Assembly (NCBI GenBank): GCA_037074705.1
Contig: CM073591.1
Coordinates: 80,954,532-81,018,531 of the forward strand
Reading direction: 5' to 3'
DNA from: Zhengitettix transpicula
Lineage: Eukaryota > Arthropoda > Insecta > Orthoptera > Tetrigidae
Length of the DNA stretch: 64,000 nucleotides
Of this stretch, positions 25,620-37,971 are shown piece after piece. The position numbers and the translations under genes are program-made. Below the pieces are notes generated by a model that saw nothing but the letters and a program-made list of their open reading frames with translations, was not told where the DNA came from and made no database searches. Every line of letters begins with the position of its first letter. The stretch's first letter is position 1.

Positions 25620-25870
25620 TTGAGGTCCTAAAATTTGGTCGTGAATAATGTGATATAGTAAATTGTGTAGCCTGTGCTCAACTGTATACAATGGATGGAG
25701 AAAGTTCGCACTCGATGTGGAGTCAACTTTGAGAGGTCGAGGTGCAGAGTTCGATTCCAGATCTGGTCATGATTTTCCATCCTGTTCCTTTAATTCAGTT
25801 TCATGGCCTTCAAGGTTGAGATTCATTTGAAAGAATTTCTTCTAGTATACATATATAAATATATTTCCGT
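25620..25870 (+). repeat. tRNA-derived SINE relic, copy 2
   Basis: It contains a near-perfect pol III B box, GAGTTCGATTCC at 25749-25760, preceded by GAGAGGTCGAGGTGCA. The following TCATGATTTTCCATCCTG aligns with the body of copy 1. Upstream, AATGTGATATAGTAAATTGT and AATGGATGGAGAAAG also match copy 1 (AATGTGATTTAGTAAATTGT and AATGGATGGAAAAAG). Length and ends are uncertain. Confidence 0.55.
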
Positions 25871-27196
25871 GATTCAACTTTACTAATTTTTTACTCAATC
25901 TATTAAATGATAAACTGCCAACTGTTGATCAATTAAACTGGTTATAATGGGAGGTATATACCTGTATGCACGACATGCTTTAATATGCAATTTTGAGTTA
26001 TATATTATTGAATATTTTTAGAAACTATGTAGTAAGTTTATGAAGGGGAAATAACACGATTCTAAACAGAGGTGAACTGCATAAATCCACGTAAATATAA
26101 ACAGAGTTGATGCCAGTTGATTCAATAATAGTTTACTTTAAATTTCACTTTATGCTTCTTTTTGAGTTTCGTTTAAATACGCCATAATAATTTTAAAAAT
26201 ATTCACTGCATCATATTACATATAACAACTGCCCCATTCCTTTTATACAGCTAATTATTTATGATGCCGTGTCTAGTGGTTAAATTGGAGTATTTGTAAA
26301 CATATCGTGTGGTCTGTATGCATAAGTGGAACGCATCGCACTTGCAAAATAGTGTTTTGTGTGCATATGGATTTTATAAAGTACATCTCTGAGTATGGTA
26401 CGAATTTTTTTTTGATGAGTGTAGAGTTTCAATTCTCGTCAAATGTTTCGTACGTCTCGTGGAGAGGAAAACAAATATTACTGCCGGTGACGAGCAGCAG
26501 AATATGTACTATTTAAATGCATACGTTTCGCTTGTCGATCCCATATCGACTCTGGCCGCGCGGATCGTCGTTTTTAAGCGTTTCTCTCTTTTAAATCAAG
26601 CTGTTGATATATTGTCATGCATGCCCTTCAGTATCTGATGTCAGGGGCTGATTTACGCAGGCGTGTTCGGAGGGTTCTCACTTTCGCTCGAAAACACCAG
26701 GTCGTTGGAAAATATATCGAGACAGCACTTTCTCTCCAGGGATGGGTCCTGTTATTAAGGCCGATCACACTGTCACATTTTTCTTGTGAACTCCAAACGC
26801 AAAAAAAAAAATCTTTTGTTGCTAATCTTGACGCTATATTGACTTTCCATGATATGGAAAAATTAAGGGTATCAAATAAATAGACATAACAATAATGAAA
26901 ATTCAGTGATAAATTAAGATAGGTCAATGCAAGACTCTGAGCCTTGTGGATTACGAAAGAAGATCTTGAAGACTGTTTCTTTGAAACAAAAATAGGTTTA
27001 ATAAGACTCAACAAAAAAATGAACTTATAGTTAGTTGTTTATTGTAAAATTATGACTCGATGAAATTGATTCAAACTCAGTGCAATACGTTTAATACAGT
27101 CCAAACGAACTGAGGAAAGAATATAAATAAAGCACTTCTCAAATGTCAAGAATCAAAGAGTACATCTTCTTCTAAGAAATAAAATACACTGAAGAT
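25871..27196. other. Unassigned DNA
   Basis: The overlapping open frames at 26617-27014 on both strands show no recognisable domain. A GC-rich patch near 26535-26580 contains CTGGCCGCGCGGATCG. Nothing can be assigned. Confidence 0.3.
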
Positions 27197-27199
27197 TCT

Positions 27200-27800
27200 G
27201 TGTATGAAAGTTTGTTCTGCATTCAAATCTAAACGCGTGAAGCGATTTCGACCAAATTTGGTACACGGTTTCCGGAAACAAACAGACAGGTTTGACACGT
27301 TAAAACGGCCGAAATTTACGTCGGTTAAATATGCCCATGTGTGGTTTGCATTAAATTTCAACCTTTTTCTGTATTGGAGGAGAGAACCCTTAGGGGTGGG
27401 GGTGGAGGCGCGTTACACAAAAATAACGCGAAAACCACCTATACTGGAGTCGAATTAGGGGTTATGGCTGTCGCTGAGTGTAATTATGACATTCAACTTG
27501 CCGTTTTACCCCAAGAGGCGGTGGTAGATGGGGTTGGAATTTTCATGTTAAGAAGGCCGATATTTTCGTCGAATGAATTTCGGGTGCAATGAGATAGATA
27601 CAGTTTTTCCAGTTTTTTGTGTATAATTTCAACACCTTTCAATATGGTAGGGGAGAACATTTATGGATGGGTTAGAGGGGCGTTACATAAATATAACGCA
27701 AAACAGCCAGCCTGGATTAGAGTCAAATGTAAGGTCATGGATGTCGCTGAGTTTAATTATGACTACCCGAACAACGTCAGACACCCAGATAGTCTTACAT
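27200..27800. repeat. Diverged tandem repeat, about 250-270 bp unit, block 1
   Basis: Two units are visible. Each has a purine-rich GGGGTGG or GGATGGG segment (27395 and 27665), a GGCGTTACATAAATATAACG-like segment, and a GTCGCTGAGTTTAATTATGA segment; the motif AAACGGCCGAAATTT (about 27303) or AAGGCCGATATTTTC (about 27550) separates them. The same order recurs at 36980-37960. The overlapping open frames here are by-products of the repeat. Confidence 0.6.
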
Positions 27801-28733
27801 AAATGTGAAGAATTTCGAATGGGTATTATGGAATTAGTTAGTTTGCATGGAATTCATATAATTGTATTAAATAAATATTTGCTGGTTTGAATTTGGGGAA
27901 AGTGAACACGAGAAAAATGTATAAAAAGAATACTGTTAAAGTGTCCCGCAGGACGTTTTTGGGCACAAAGGAGTCTCCTTGGCCGGGGCTGAACTAAGCA
28001 GGTCCATGTTTAGACAGACTAAATTGTTCACTCTACGAAACATAGATGTATCTTTCATGCCTCTATTTGAATTTTCCCTCCGCCTCTACATACGTAATTT
28101 TTCCCTTAAGAACACTTTTATTTCACTTTTTTTTTACAAATAACGGGCAAGCCAAAGCAATATACTATCTGAATTAAATAGACAACAGTTACCAGTAAAT
28201 TTCAAATTTAAATTTAAGTGGACTATACAGTGTTTTTTTTCAGTCTTTGCTCGTTTTCTTCTAAATCTGCGTGTTTTCGCGTAAATTAGGGATATCTTCC
28301 CATGTAAGCGGCCACGCTGAACACGCTGACGTTGACAAAAGGTCGCTAACAGCATGGTATAAACTTTTAGAGATGTAACAGCCTACTAAATCATTCCATT
28401 TTTGTATAGTAATGTAAGGTCGGAAGTGCCGCGTAGAGGCACGAACTCAAAAAAATGAGACATGAAAAGAAAAATCGTTACTTATGTACAACACCGCAAA
28501 TAACTTCTTTTTAGCAATATTTACAATAAATGTTCAAAATTGCTACCACAAACAGTAATACACGCTTGGTGTCGAAGTAGGAGTGATTGGCGAACGGTTT
28601 CAAAGGTGCCAGGCATTTCGCGCACGCTTATCATCAAGTGAATTGTGAGTAAATTTCTGAAAATAATTTTGCATATTTCTAATTTATTAAAATATCTGAA
28701 TGAGTATATTATTACACCCTTTCTTATATTATT

Positions 28734-29218
28734 AAGAGTAACAGGCTACATTACGGTAAACCACTTGGTGGCAACTTCCTTTTAACAAAATAGGTATTTG
28801 AAAGAGGGGATGCGGAAGTGTAGAGGAGGGTAGCTAAAGGGTAACTATGGTCCCCGGACTCTAGTTTAAGGATCCTTCCCGGCATTTGTCTAAAACTGAT
28901 GCAAGTCAAACCCTAGAAAAACCTGCATCAGGTAGGTCGGGAAGTAGGTACTTGTCCCACGCCCTTCCGATGTCTGAGAGGTGTTCGCTGTGGGACGCGG
29001 CATTCCCTTCTCCATGCCCCGACCAGTTTAGGAGGCAGCTGGCCGACTATTCCAATAGGAATAGCGGACATCTCTTACCATATGCCCATGTTCTGTGACC
29101 CCGGAACATACACCTCTCAAAGAAGGCCGAGGTGCCTCGGCTTGTGGGAACCTTAGTTAAAAAGCGGAGAGGAAAAGGCATCCCCAAAGGTAGCCCCTTC
29201 GTATCTCTCCTACAGGAG
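28734..29218 (-). mobile_element. Hairpin-rich retroposon copy
   Basis: A minus-strand copy from the 3' end (AGAGTAACAGGCTACATTAC) to GTATCTCTCCTACAGG. It keeps the central hairpin region but ends just before the 5' hairpin. Moderately diverged; no TSD was identified. Confidence 0.88.
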
Positions 29219-29861
29219 TTTTCTGTTATTTCAGTAAATATTAAATATATTTGAATAGTAATGCAACAGAGCGTAAATGGTTTATTACATGAAACCCAAC
29301 AGAAATATTACGATTAAATGATTAATACAACCATATCCTTAATTCATTTAAAATATAAGAAAACATATCATATTTATATTCCATGAACAGATTAACTTAA
29401 TTGAAAAAATACTTGCTCTTACAGGAACCCTAAAAATATCATCATTTTAATTTCTATTAAATTTCTATTAAATTATTATGACGAATATTAATCCTTTTCT
29501 GATAAAAGAATTATCACTGAAATGTATAATATCTTTTTTGTTTCTATTTAGAAATTATTTATGATTTGAATACGTTGATGTCCCTGTCCCTGAACCAAAT
29601 GTAAATTTGTAGAACTCCCCACTGGTTTATGCTGCTGAAATAAAATTTTATTCGAGTAGTTTACACTGAAATATTTGTGAACTAATATTCATGCTTTGCA
29701 GTTTGGCGTAGATACAGGGGGTGAGGAACAAATGAAATCCCACTATCTGAATAAATGTTTCTGCAAACTGTTCATGAAATGAAGATATATATTTGTTCCG
29801 AAAATAGCGTTTTCGCGTTTTCGCGTTTTGCGTGCATACTTATACTTTTAAATGAAATTAC
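29219..29861. other. Unassigned AT-rich DNA
   Basis: No feature seen except a short direct repeat, CGTTTTCGCGTTTTCGCG, near 29810-29826. Confidence 0.35.
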
Positions 29862-30028
29862 GACAGAGCTGTGTTTCATATCGGTATTAGTCTGTCCGGG
29901 CAGGAGGCGTATGAAAGCGTCCGCAATATGCGAGCGGAGGTTGTCCTCGTAATCGCTCCCCTGCATGCTAATGAACGCCTCGGGCTGCGAACCGGAGACT
30001 GCAATCTGCATCTTGATCGTGGTCCTAA
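29862..30028 (-). CDS. Possible internal exon of an unidentified gene
   Basis: A block of clearly higher GC content lies in AT-rich DNA. On the minus strand CTCTGTTTTCATAG, ending at 30029, is a good acceptor. From 30028 the open frame includes KMQIAVSGSQPEAFISMQG and SDYEDNLRSHIADAFIRLL, a balanced, globular-looking composition. A GTAATT donor is possible at 29861 but weak. The opposite strand is also open here, which lowers confidence. I do not recognise the family. Confidence 0.25.
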
Positions 30029-30630
30029 CTATGAAAACAGAGTGCAACAAATACAGCTTAGGCATTATTAACAGAAAGGGAAGCAATACCCGCAGATTTT
30101 GGACAATATTTTATCTCGGGTTGTCAACGGAAGAAACAATCTAATTGTGTCATTTCAGTAATTTTTAAAATACGAATTGTTAAACAAAATTAATGTAGAG
30201 TAACTTTGAAATGTTTCCATTTTAGTTCTGCCAGATTTATTTCAGTTCGTGTTCCAGTTTCACAGAAGCTACAGCTCTATAAGTGCAATTTTAATAGACG
30301 ATTGTGCGTACACCGAAGAAATGCGATGAGATTGGCTTTAATTCCTGCAGGAATTACCATCTACCATTTATTGGACGTAAGCCAGAAATTTCAATTCAGT
30401 TCTCCGATCATTACGTCAGTATATTGAGTTTGGATTTGTTTTAAACCAGGAGATTGGAATGTAGAGCATAATCCCTGAAGAAATTACGCGGACGAATAGA
30501 ACTCCGAATAATTACACTGTAATTGGAAAATTATACATAGATTTAAAATAATATATCTCTTCTCAATTAGTCTTAGATACAAGCATAAATATTTAAGAAA
30601 TTGTGACAGGACATAATTTGGGGATTATCT

Positions 30631-31229
30631 TCTATATAATAAAAAAGGATGTATATTTGTATGTATGTATGTATGTATTTACGTTAATTTCTATACAAAT
30701 TTAAAAGCGTGGATAGATTGCAACAAAAATTGGTACACAAATTCTTCAAAACACGAGAAACGGTACTGTGAGGGTGAGAAACGCCTAGCATACATGTGGA
30801 AAGAATTATAATTAAAAACCGTGATCATTAAATATTAAATTACTGCGCGCCAAGAGACAATGACGTCACGCGAGAGAAAGACGTTACTACGCAACGAACA
30901 AAGGAAATATCTCCTTTATTAGGAATGAAATAAAACAGAAATATTTTTTTAAATAAAAAGTATAATTTTATACAGCAATATTCCATCGAATGATAATAAA
31001 GAAGAATACGAATTACTTTATAATCCTTGGGGGAAAATGTAAGTTAATTTTCGCGCTGTATTAGTTGTGAGTCTAGCTAACAATTTCATCAATATAATAT
31101 TTCGTAATGTATGAAGACTGAGTGACGATTATATCCTGAAATACTCGAGGAATATATTTAAGTATTAAATTAAATACTTTTTCGAGTTTATATAAATAAG
31201 TACACGAGCAACGCCGGGCACCTAGCTAG
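30631..31229 (+). mobile_element. Helitron-like non-autonomous element, copy B
   Basis: It starts TCTATATAATAAAAAAGG, with a short (TGTA)n run following, and ends ACGCCGGGCACCTAGCTAG with T next. It aligns with copy A (10246-10947) over most of its length but lacks about 100-125 bases that copy A has in its 3' third. No protein is encoded and no target duplication is visible, as expected for a rolling-circle element. Confidence 0.6.
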
Positions 31230-32030
31230 TATTAAATATTTCCCGTCAAACAGCGATTATTGCGTAGTTTGAACCGGGTGGAAACCCGAAAACGTTTTTT
31301 TATGTTACAGTTTACTTAAAAACATAAAATTACTAACAAATATTTAATACAATTAAAGAAAGAAAAAATGCAAATAATTTTTACTCTACATTTTCAGGAA
31401 TCTTGATGGTTACTGAACAGAAACAGTTTCTATTACTAATCATAATATTAATAACTGCCCAATACTACTGGCATATATGGATTAAATATTTCATATTTTT
31501 TATTAAATAAAAATAAATTGTGGAAATAAATCGTTGACCTATGTTACTAGACCGCACATTTTGTATAACTCAGAAACATTGTTCTTCTGGCTTCCTGGGA
31601 TGCTGTGATGTTTCCTCGTACCGATGAACTCTCAAACTTGGATCATACACATCTATTTCGATGGCTGACTCATATTTGATAAAAAATATTGATGCTTGAT
31701 GAACGTACAATAATTTCATATTTTTTAAAGCAATGCATCATCCTCACCAACCCATACTTTTTCTAGTTCCCTATACGGAATGTTAACCATCCCATGAAAC
31801 ATCTGAATATTTTGGATGTAAAGTGTATTCCATTTATTTTTTCCAGTTCGAACACTCTTTTATTTTTAATCTTACCTGCTGCCATTTCTCCTAAATATAT
31901 CAACTCAGTACTTCATTTTTAAATTTTCCTGCTACTTACTGTTTGACAATTTTTTTCGGTAATGCGATGAATATTTATTTTTACATTAAAGTTATCAAAT
32001 TATTCATTCGTGACGGTATATTTACATAGA

Positions 32031-32268
32031 CACATCCCTCCTTTCAAATCCCTTTCCTATGCTATAAGAGGGGAGTTTCCACTATGTGGATTACCCTATA
32101 CATAGCCTGTCTACACCCCCAAAAAAAGAAGTTAAAATCCCTCTATCGAAAGGGTGTGGGACATGTAGCCTGTTACCTAAAAAAAATGTTAAAATCCCTT
32201 CTTATGCTAGTAAAGGAAAGTATCGACTACGTGGATAACCCTCGTGTAGCGTGTTGCTCTAAAAAATT
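32031..32268 (+). mobile_element. Three retroposon 3' tails in tandem
   Basis: Three successive 3' ends of the hairpin-rich retroposon, each ending in an A-run, lie head to tail. The first ends CATAGCCTGTCTACACC plus A7 (to about 32128), the second CATGTAGCCTGTTACCT plus A8 (to about 32186), and the third GTAGCGTGTTGCTCT plus A6 (to about 32268). Each is only 55-100 bases long. A longer copy follows at once. The open frame at 32084-32275 is a shadow. Confidence 0.75.
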
Positions 32269-32282
32269 ATTCTGATTGAGGT

Positions 32283-32744
32283 TTTCTCGCAGATGAACCT
32301 TTCTGGAGAGACGGAGAGTGCTACCTTTTCCTCTCGCCGTTTTTGAATTAAGGTTTCTACATGTCGCGGCACCTCGGCCTGTTTTGAGAGGTGAATGTTC
32401 CTTGAACATACTGTAGTATTGGAACAGTCGACCTACTCCCTCCTAAACTGGTTGAGGCATGGAGAAGGGAATGCTGCGTCCCCACAGCAAACCCCTCTGC
32501 TGCCATCGGAAGGTCGCGGGATAAGTACCCATTGGCCGACCTACCTGATGGAGATTTTCTAGGGTTTGTCCTGCTGTTTGTATGCAGGGTAGGATCCTTA
32601 AACTACAAACCGGGACCCTAGTTAACCCTTGGCTTCCTTCCTCTACCCTTCCGCATCCCCCATTTCAAATCCCTTCCTATGCCACTAAAGGGGAGTTGCC
32701 AACATGTGGATTACCCTCTTGTAGCCTTTTACTTTAGAAATAAA
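32283..32744 (+). mobile_element. Hairpin-rich retroposon, nearly full-length copy
   Basis: Begins TCTCGCAGATGAACC, the distal half of the 5' hairpin, and ends at TTGTAGCCTTTTACTTTAG. It contains the GTCGCGGCACCTCGGC and CATCCCCCATTTCAAATCC blocks. It is one of the more diverged copies. Confidence 0.85.
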
Positions 32745-34055
32745 ATTAATTCTCATTGAGTATAGGCTCTGTTTTCTCATATTTATATAAAGCTGAATAA
32801 TTGACTGTAATATTATACTCGCCTAATTTCATCTATTTAGTCACTACCAGCTTCTAAATGCCCAATTAGTGTCCCAGCTGTTAAATCAATTTTTTTATAT
32901 TATGATTACGTTTCGATACCTTGATCAATTTTTTTAAAGACGCTTGAAAATTACATTAAACTATGATATTAGGGGTACTGATATCATTACCTTTATTTGC
33001 TCGAAATTATTTCTTATGTCTGAAAGCTCTATTGTGGCGTACAATTGTGATTTTTTTTCTGTTTGATTTATTTTTTCTTCTTCTATTTTTAAGAAATGTC
33101 AGTATCAAAATTGTAAAAACGTATGTTTAAATTTAAAACGAACAAATACATATTTAAGTAGCCAATACACAGAGAAATTTAATGTAAAAACTTTGCTTCG
33201 AGCTTTGCAATGTGTTATTAATTAAAAACCCGTCCAGTATTTATCATTATATTACTACTTTGTATTTAAACGACTCAGAACCTCCACAAACAATAAGTCT
33301 TAAATTATTTAACAACACAATCGAAATTTTAAAACATTTTATTTACGTAGTAATATTTTATCCATCATTATTAGATTTAAAAGTTTTACTAACCAAACAA
33401 TTATACTTAACAGATACGGATTTTTTGTTTATTTAAAGGAATAATAATAGAATAAATTTACTGCTTTCTGTTATGCTTTAAGGTTTCTTTTATTTTTATA
33501 AGTATTAAAGATCTTTATATATTCCTAAAAAAAATTAAAGGATTTAAATAGTTCTTAACCATTCATAGTTAATATTTACAATTGAAACAATTTTACATAT
33601 CGTCTATTCCCTGACAAAAGAATTTTGCATTTTCATCACGGAGACTGACTAGGTTTTAGAAGCAATTCTATGCTATCACATCACAGATATCTGTAGTCTT
33701 TCAGTTCACTGCCCTGTTCTTTGAGGTTATTGACTTTATAACTGCACGTTTCCTTCCGTCTCTTTTAGTTATTAAGGTAATCGTTTCTACTGTCTCTGAT
33801 GACAAAGAAAATAATAGAACAACGCGCCTAGTTGGAAACCGGAAAATAAAGTTACAACACTGCGTTCACAGAATAAAATTAATCATTTTCGATCCGTGGT
33901 CCCATAAAGGCTATTCTTAGGTCGCCAATAAAACTGAAAATTAAATTAAGTACTGAGGAATTTGGAGTCAATAGTCAGAGTCTGGACATTAGTATCGCGT
34001 TCGTCAGAAACCTTTATTTATTACTATCCGTTCTAGGGGATACTTGGAAAGAAAT
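32745..34055. other. Unassigned AT-rich DNA
   Basis: A 74-codon open frame at 33212-33436 lies in AT-rich sequence without recognisable domains. No repeats were identified. Confidence 0.35.
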
Positions 34056-34610
34056 AATTTTTTTTAGGGTAACAGGCTACATGGTGGCAACTCCCCTTTA
34101 ATAGCATAGGAAGAAATCTGAAAGGGGGGATGCGGAAGGGTAGATGTAGGTAGCCAAGGGTTATCTAGGGCCCCCAGGCTATATTTTAAGGATCCTACCC
34201 GGCATTCGCCTAAAGAAATGCAGGACAAACCCTAGAAAAACCTGCATCAGGTAGGTCGGGCATTGGGTACTTCTCCCACGCCCTTCCGATAGCGGCAGAG
34301 GAGTTTGCTGTAGGGACGCAGCATTCCCTTCTCCGTGCCTCGACCAATGTAGGAGGCAGCTGGCCGACTATTCCAATGGGAATAGCAGACAACTCTTACC
34401 GTATGTCCAAGGTCTGTGACCCCGGAACATACACATCTCAGAACAGGCCGAGGTGCCTCGGCTTGTGGGAACCTTAGTTCAAAAATGGAGAGGAAAAGGC
34501 ATCCCCTTCGTATCTCTCCGACAAGGTTCTACCTGCGAGAGAACACAGAACATCCCTTGTAAGTACTGCCTGCGAGAGAATAGCCCTCCCAGACCCGTTA
34601 GCTTCCGGCA
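34056..34610 (-). mobile_element. Hairpin-rich retroposon, full-length copy with TSD
   Basis: About 555 bp, bounded by the perfect 12-bp target duplication TTGGAAAGAAAT (34044-34055 and 34611-34622). A T8 run, the poly(A) tail on the minus strand, starts the copy on the left. The 5' region on the right carries diverged CCTGCGAGAGAA repeats. The TSD and tail show insertion by retrotransposition. Confidence 0.93.
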
Positions 34611-34622
34611 TTGGAAAGAAAT

Positions 34623-35202
34623 CAGGTGATTGCGACACTAAATTTGTTGTGACGCTGAGAGTCAATAGACAGCGATATAGACACTGGTACAGCGTGCTTG
34701 AGCTGTTGAGTAGTACACCTGAGAGTCTGTTACACAAGTTTGTGAATAATAAAATCTTAGCTGGGAGCGATACAGACATTCAAAACGAGTATAATGCTGC
34801 GGAATTTCAGAAAATTGCATGTGTTGTATCACGTTCTTTTTCATTTTAATGCTTCCAAATAATAATGCATTCTGAAAGAGAGTGCTTAGCATCTTTGGCG
34901 TCGTAAGAATCGTGGTTTCTATATTTTTATTCTATTTTCTCTCCTTCTATTATTCCGCGACGCTTCTGTTATTTTAAACTGCTACGTCACTCGTTTTGTT
35001 TCCCTTTCCACACTCTCTTTCATTCTTGTACTTTTATTTTTTCCCGTAATCTTACCACAATTTACTTAATAGGAAAAATTCTCAGTAATGATATTATAAT
35101 TAAAATGTTATAAAAATAATACCTCAAATTATTTCATACAAAATTGTCTGTTTTAGGCGTTTTCTGTCGCATACAGACAGAGAATCAAAATAACTAAAAG
35201 GA
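34623..35202. other. Unassigned DNA between two retroposon copies
   Basis: Less AT-rich for the first 150 bases, with open frames on both strands, none recognisable. Confidence 0.35.
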
Positions 35203-35605
35203 AGTGTTTTGAGGAGTGTATGTTCCTGGGTCACAGATATTGGGCATACGGTAAGAGTTCTGCGTTGTTCCCATTGGAAAATTCAGCTAGCAGCTCCCTA
35301 AAATGGTCGAGGGCCGGAGAAGGGAATGCTGCGACCCCACAGCAAACCTCTCTCCCTAATCGGAAGGGCGTGGAACAAGTACCCAATGCCCGACCTACCT
35401 GATGCAGGTTTTTCTTGGGTTTGTCCTGCCTGTCTTTAAGCGAATGCCGGGTAGGATCCTTAAAATATAGCCTGGGGGCCCTAGTTAACCCTTGGCTACC
35501 TTCTTCTACCCTTCCGCATCCCCCCTTTCAAATCCCTTCCTATGCTATTAAAGTGGAGTTGCCACCGTGTGGATTACCCTCATGTAGCCTGTTACCCTAA
35601 AAAAA
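35203..35605 (+). mobile_element. Hairpin-rich retroposon, 5'-truncated copy
   Basis: Begins at TGTTTTGAGGAGTGTATGTT (the middle of the 5' half) and ends CATGTAGCCTGTTACCCT plus a 7-base A-run. No target duplication was identified. Confidence 0.88.
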
Positions 35606-36474
35606 TCACGCTTTCGAAAATATAAAAAATATCGAGAAAAAATACTGGGATGGTGTAAATTAATTCATATTAAATTATTTATATAATAAACACTCGAGTT
35701 AGAAAACTTTTGCCATGTTGTTGGGTTGCTACGCCCATTTATTTAGAAATATTTGTAAATCATCTGATAAGTTTGAAAACAATTTAAATTATTTTTATTA
35801 ATTACAAATGTATTGTAATTGTTTCGTGTAAATTATTATACGTGAAATAAAAACTGATACTAACTAGTTACTATTAACATTTAGGATTTCATAACAAAAT
35901 ACCACATCCATAAGTGATTGGAAATACAATTTTAAATTAGTACTACAATGTAGCTTTATATCTTATTATTCATTATTCAGTATGACTCAGACGGTAATGA
36001 TTTCAACTCAAAAATGGTATGTCATATAATACGACGATTGTAGATATTCATGTGTGGATGTTAATAAATTTTGCGTAATAATGGTTGAACGGCTCTGAGA
36101 TAAGATGGAGTGATACAATTTGTTATCTCTCTTCTTTCCTTAAGCATTTAGGAATAATATATATCTGATTATGGCTTAAAAGATACCAAAGATGTCGAAA
36201 CAGATTTAGTTTCTAAACTTAAATTTATATTCACGACGTTCTTTCACTAATCCATGAAACTTCGTGGACGTCACAGTGAAGAATTAAAAATGGCGAAACA
36301 AAACTGCTCGACTTTAAAGAGGACATACATTTAAATGCACGAAAGGAGTTGAATATTGTCAGTTTCATACCGGTTATTGTATTATTTTAGCAGAGGATAA
36401 AGACCAGAATAATTTGACGCAGTAACGACGAATAGAAACATTGTTAATTAATGAACCTATGCTTTCCGGTGAAT
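35606..36474. other. Unassigned AT-rich DNA
   Basis: No repeat or frame of note. Confidence 0.35.
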
Positions 36475-36565
36475 CGATTTAATAAATTCTTCTCGGTTTA
36501 TCAACCGGAACAAATTCTGTTGTGACAAAAAATAGACCCGGTTGGTAAATTGAGAATCGTTTATT
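36475..36565. repeat. Half-copy related to the 171-bp snapback
   Basis: ACCGGAACAAATTCTG resembles the right arm of the fold-back at 6841-7011 read in reverse (ACCGGAACAAATTTTGTC). CGGTTTATCAACCGG and CCCGGTTGGTAAAT form a partial stem. Tentative. Confidence 0.4.
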
Positions 36566-36979
36566 TTAAAAATTTTAATATTAGTGTAGAATTATTATTC
36601 GCCCTAAATTAAATGTATTGTGAGTCGAAATTTTGTTCCCAATTTGAGAAATAAAAATCCAGAAAAACATAACGAAAAATTGCTAAATTAAATACCACAC
36701 AACGTTTCTGCAATCCTTGGTGCTATCGTAAGATTTTTGAGATTGTCTCCTAGGTTTGTGCGGTGTGTCGTTCTTATAACACTTGCGTATTACCTCAACT
36801 CTCAAAATAGAGGCAGAATTTTATTTTTGCAATTTTGATGTTTATTAAATTAAATTATGTTCCTCTACCTTTCATATAATTAATGTTATATAAATTTTTA
36901 CACTTTATATACATATATAAATTAATGTGTGTCTGTCTGATCCCTTTTCGTTCCCATACCAATCAACTTAGACGAAACA

Positions 36980-37960
36980 TTTTTGCGAGTTGTGCGCGAC
37001 TGTTTATGTCGGCCTTTCTAAGCGTTAGGAAACTTCCCAGAGGTAAACGAGTGTGAAATTTTAAAACGGCCCAATATTTCTGTCGAATAATTAGTTTTCG
37101 GGGTCGATGAGATTAAAAGTTTCTCTCCAGATGTTTTAGTGGATTATTTAACCCTTTACAGCGTGGGAAGTCATCACGTCTAAGGAAAGAGGCGTTTCAT
37201 AAAACTAACGCGGATCAACTGAGATTGGTGTCAAATCCAGGGTTACAGAAGTTCATCAGTTTGATTCTGACATTCACTATGTCAGTTAAGTTGTAGCACA
37301 GCCTCTAGGTGTGGTGGTGAAGGACGAAAGGAGTGAAAGGCCGTTACATGAAAGTAATGAGTAAACAACCGAAATTTGTGTTGAATCTGGGGTTATGGAA
37401 GCCACTGACTTTAATTCTGACATGCTGGTTACGATGTAGTTCAACCCCCAGGAATGGGGATGGAAGGAGGAGAAACAAATTTCCGCGTACAATCTTAAGT
37501 TTAAATGTATTAAAAAAATTATTGTTAGAGATTAAAAGAATTGTGATAGGTAAATAGTTGCATTGAAACATATGAAATTAGCCTAAAGCTAAATTGCCAA
37601 AATAAATAAATAAAAATAACGTGTAGAGAAAGTTCTACCAAACTTTATACACATGTTACTTACTATCCAGGAAGAAACAACAGGGGGTTAAGATACACCT
37701 ATAACGTCTAAGGATGGGGTGGAGGGGTTATCATTTAAAAAACATTCGTAAACAGTCATAATTAGCATAGAATAAAACGTTTACGTGTTCGCTGAATTTG
37801 TGAATGGCATTCTAGAAGTTAAAAGTATTTAATTTCAGCCTTAAAATGTAAGATAGGGAAGCACCCTTACCGTACGAGTGGTGGCGGAAGAGGTTTACAT
37901 GAACATTGATACAAAATGAACGAGATTAGTATCGATTGCAAAGTTGCAGGTGTAACTGAG
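36980..37960. repeat. Diverged tandem repeat, block 2
   Basis: Same motif order as 27200-27800. Purine-rich segments lie near 37303, 37450, 37711 and 37875, with AAAACGGCCCAATATTTC near 37063 and copies of GGGTTATGGAAGCC and GAGTTTAATTATT-like segments. Units are strongly diverged from one another. It encodes nothing. Confidence 0.5.
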
Positions 37961-37971
37961 TTTAATTATTG

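Noticed and set aside
26270..26300. GTCTAGTGGTTAAATTGGAG as a tRNA A box
   Set aside because: No B box or cloverleaf follows at the proper distance.
26617..27014. Opposing open frames of 88 and 128 codons
   Set aside because: No domain, no codon pattern and no flanking splice sites; the two frames overlap, so at most one could be real.
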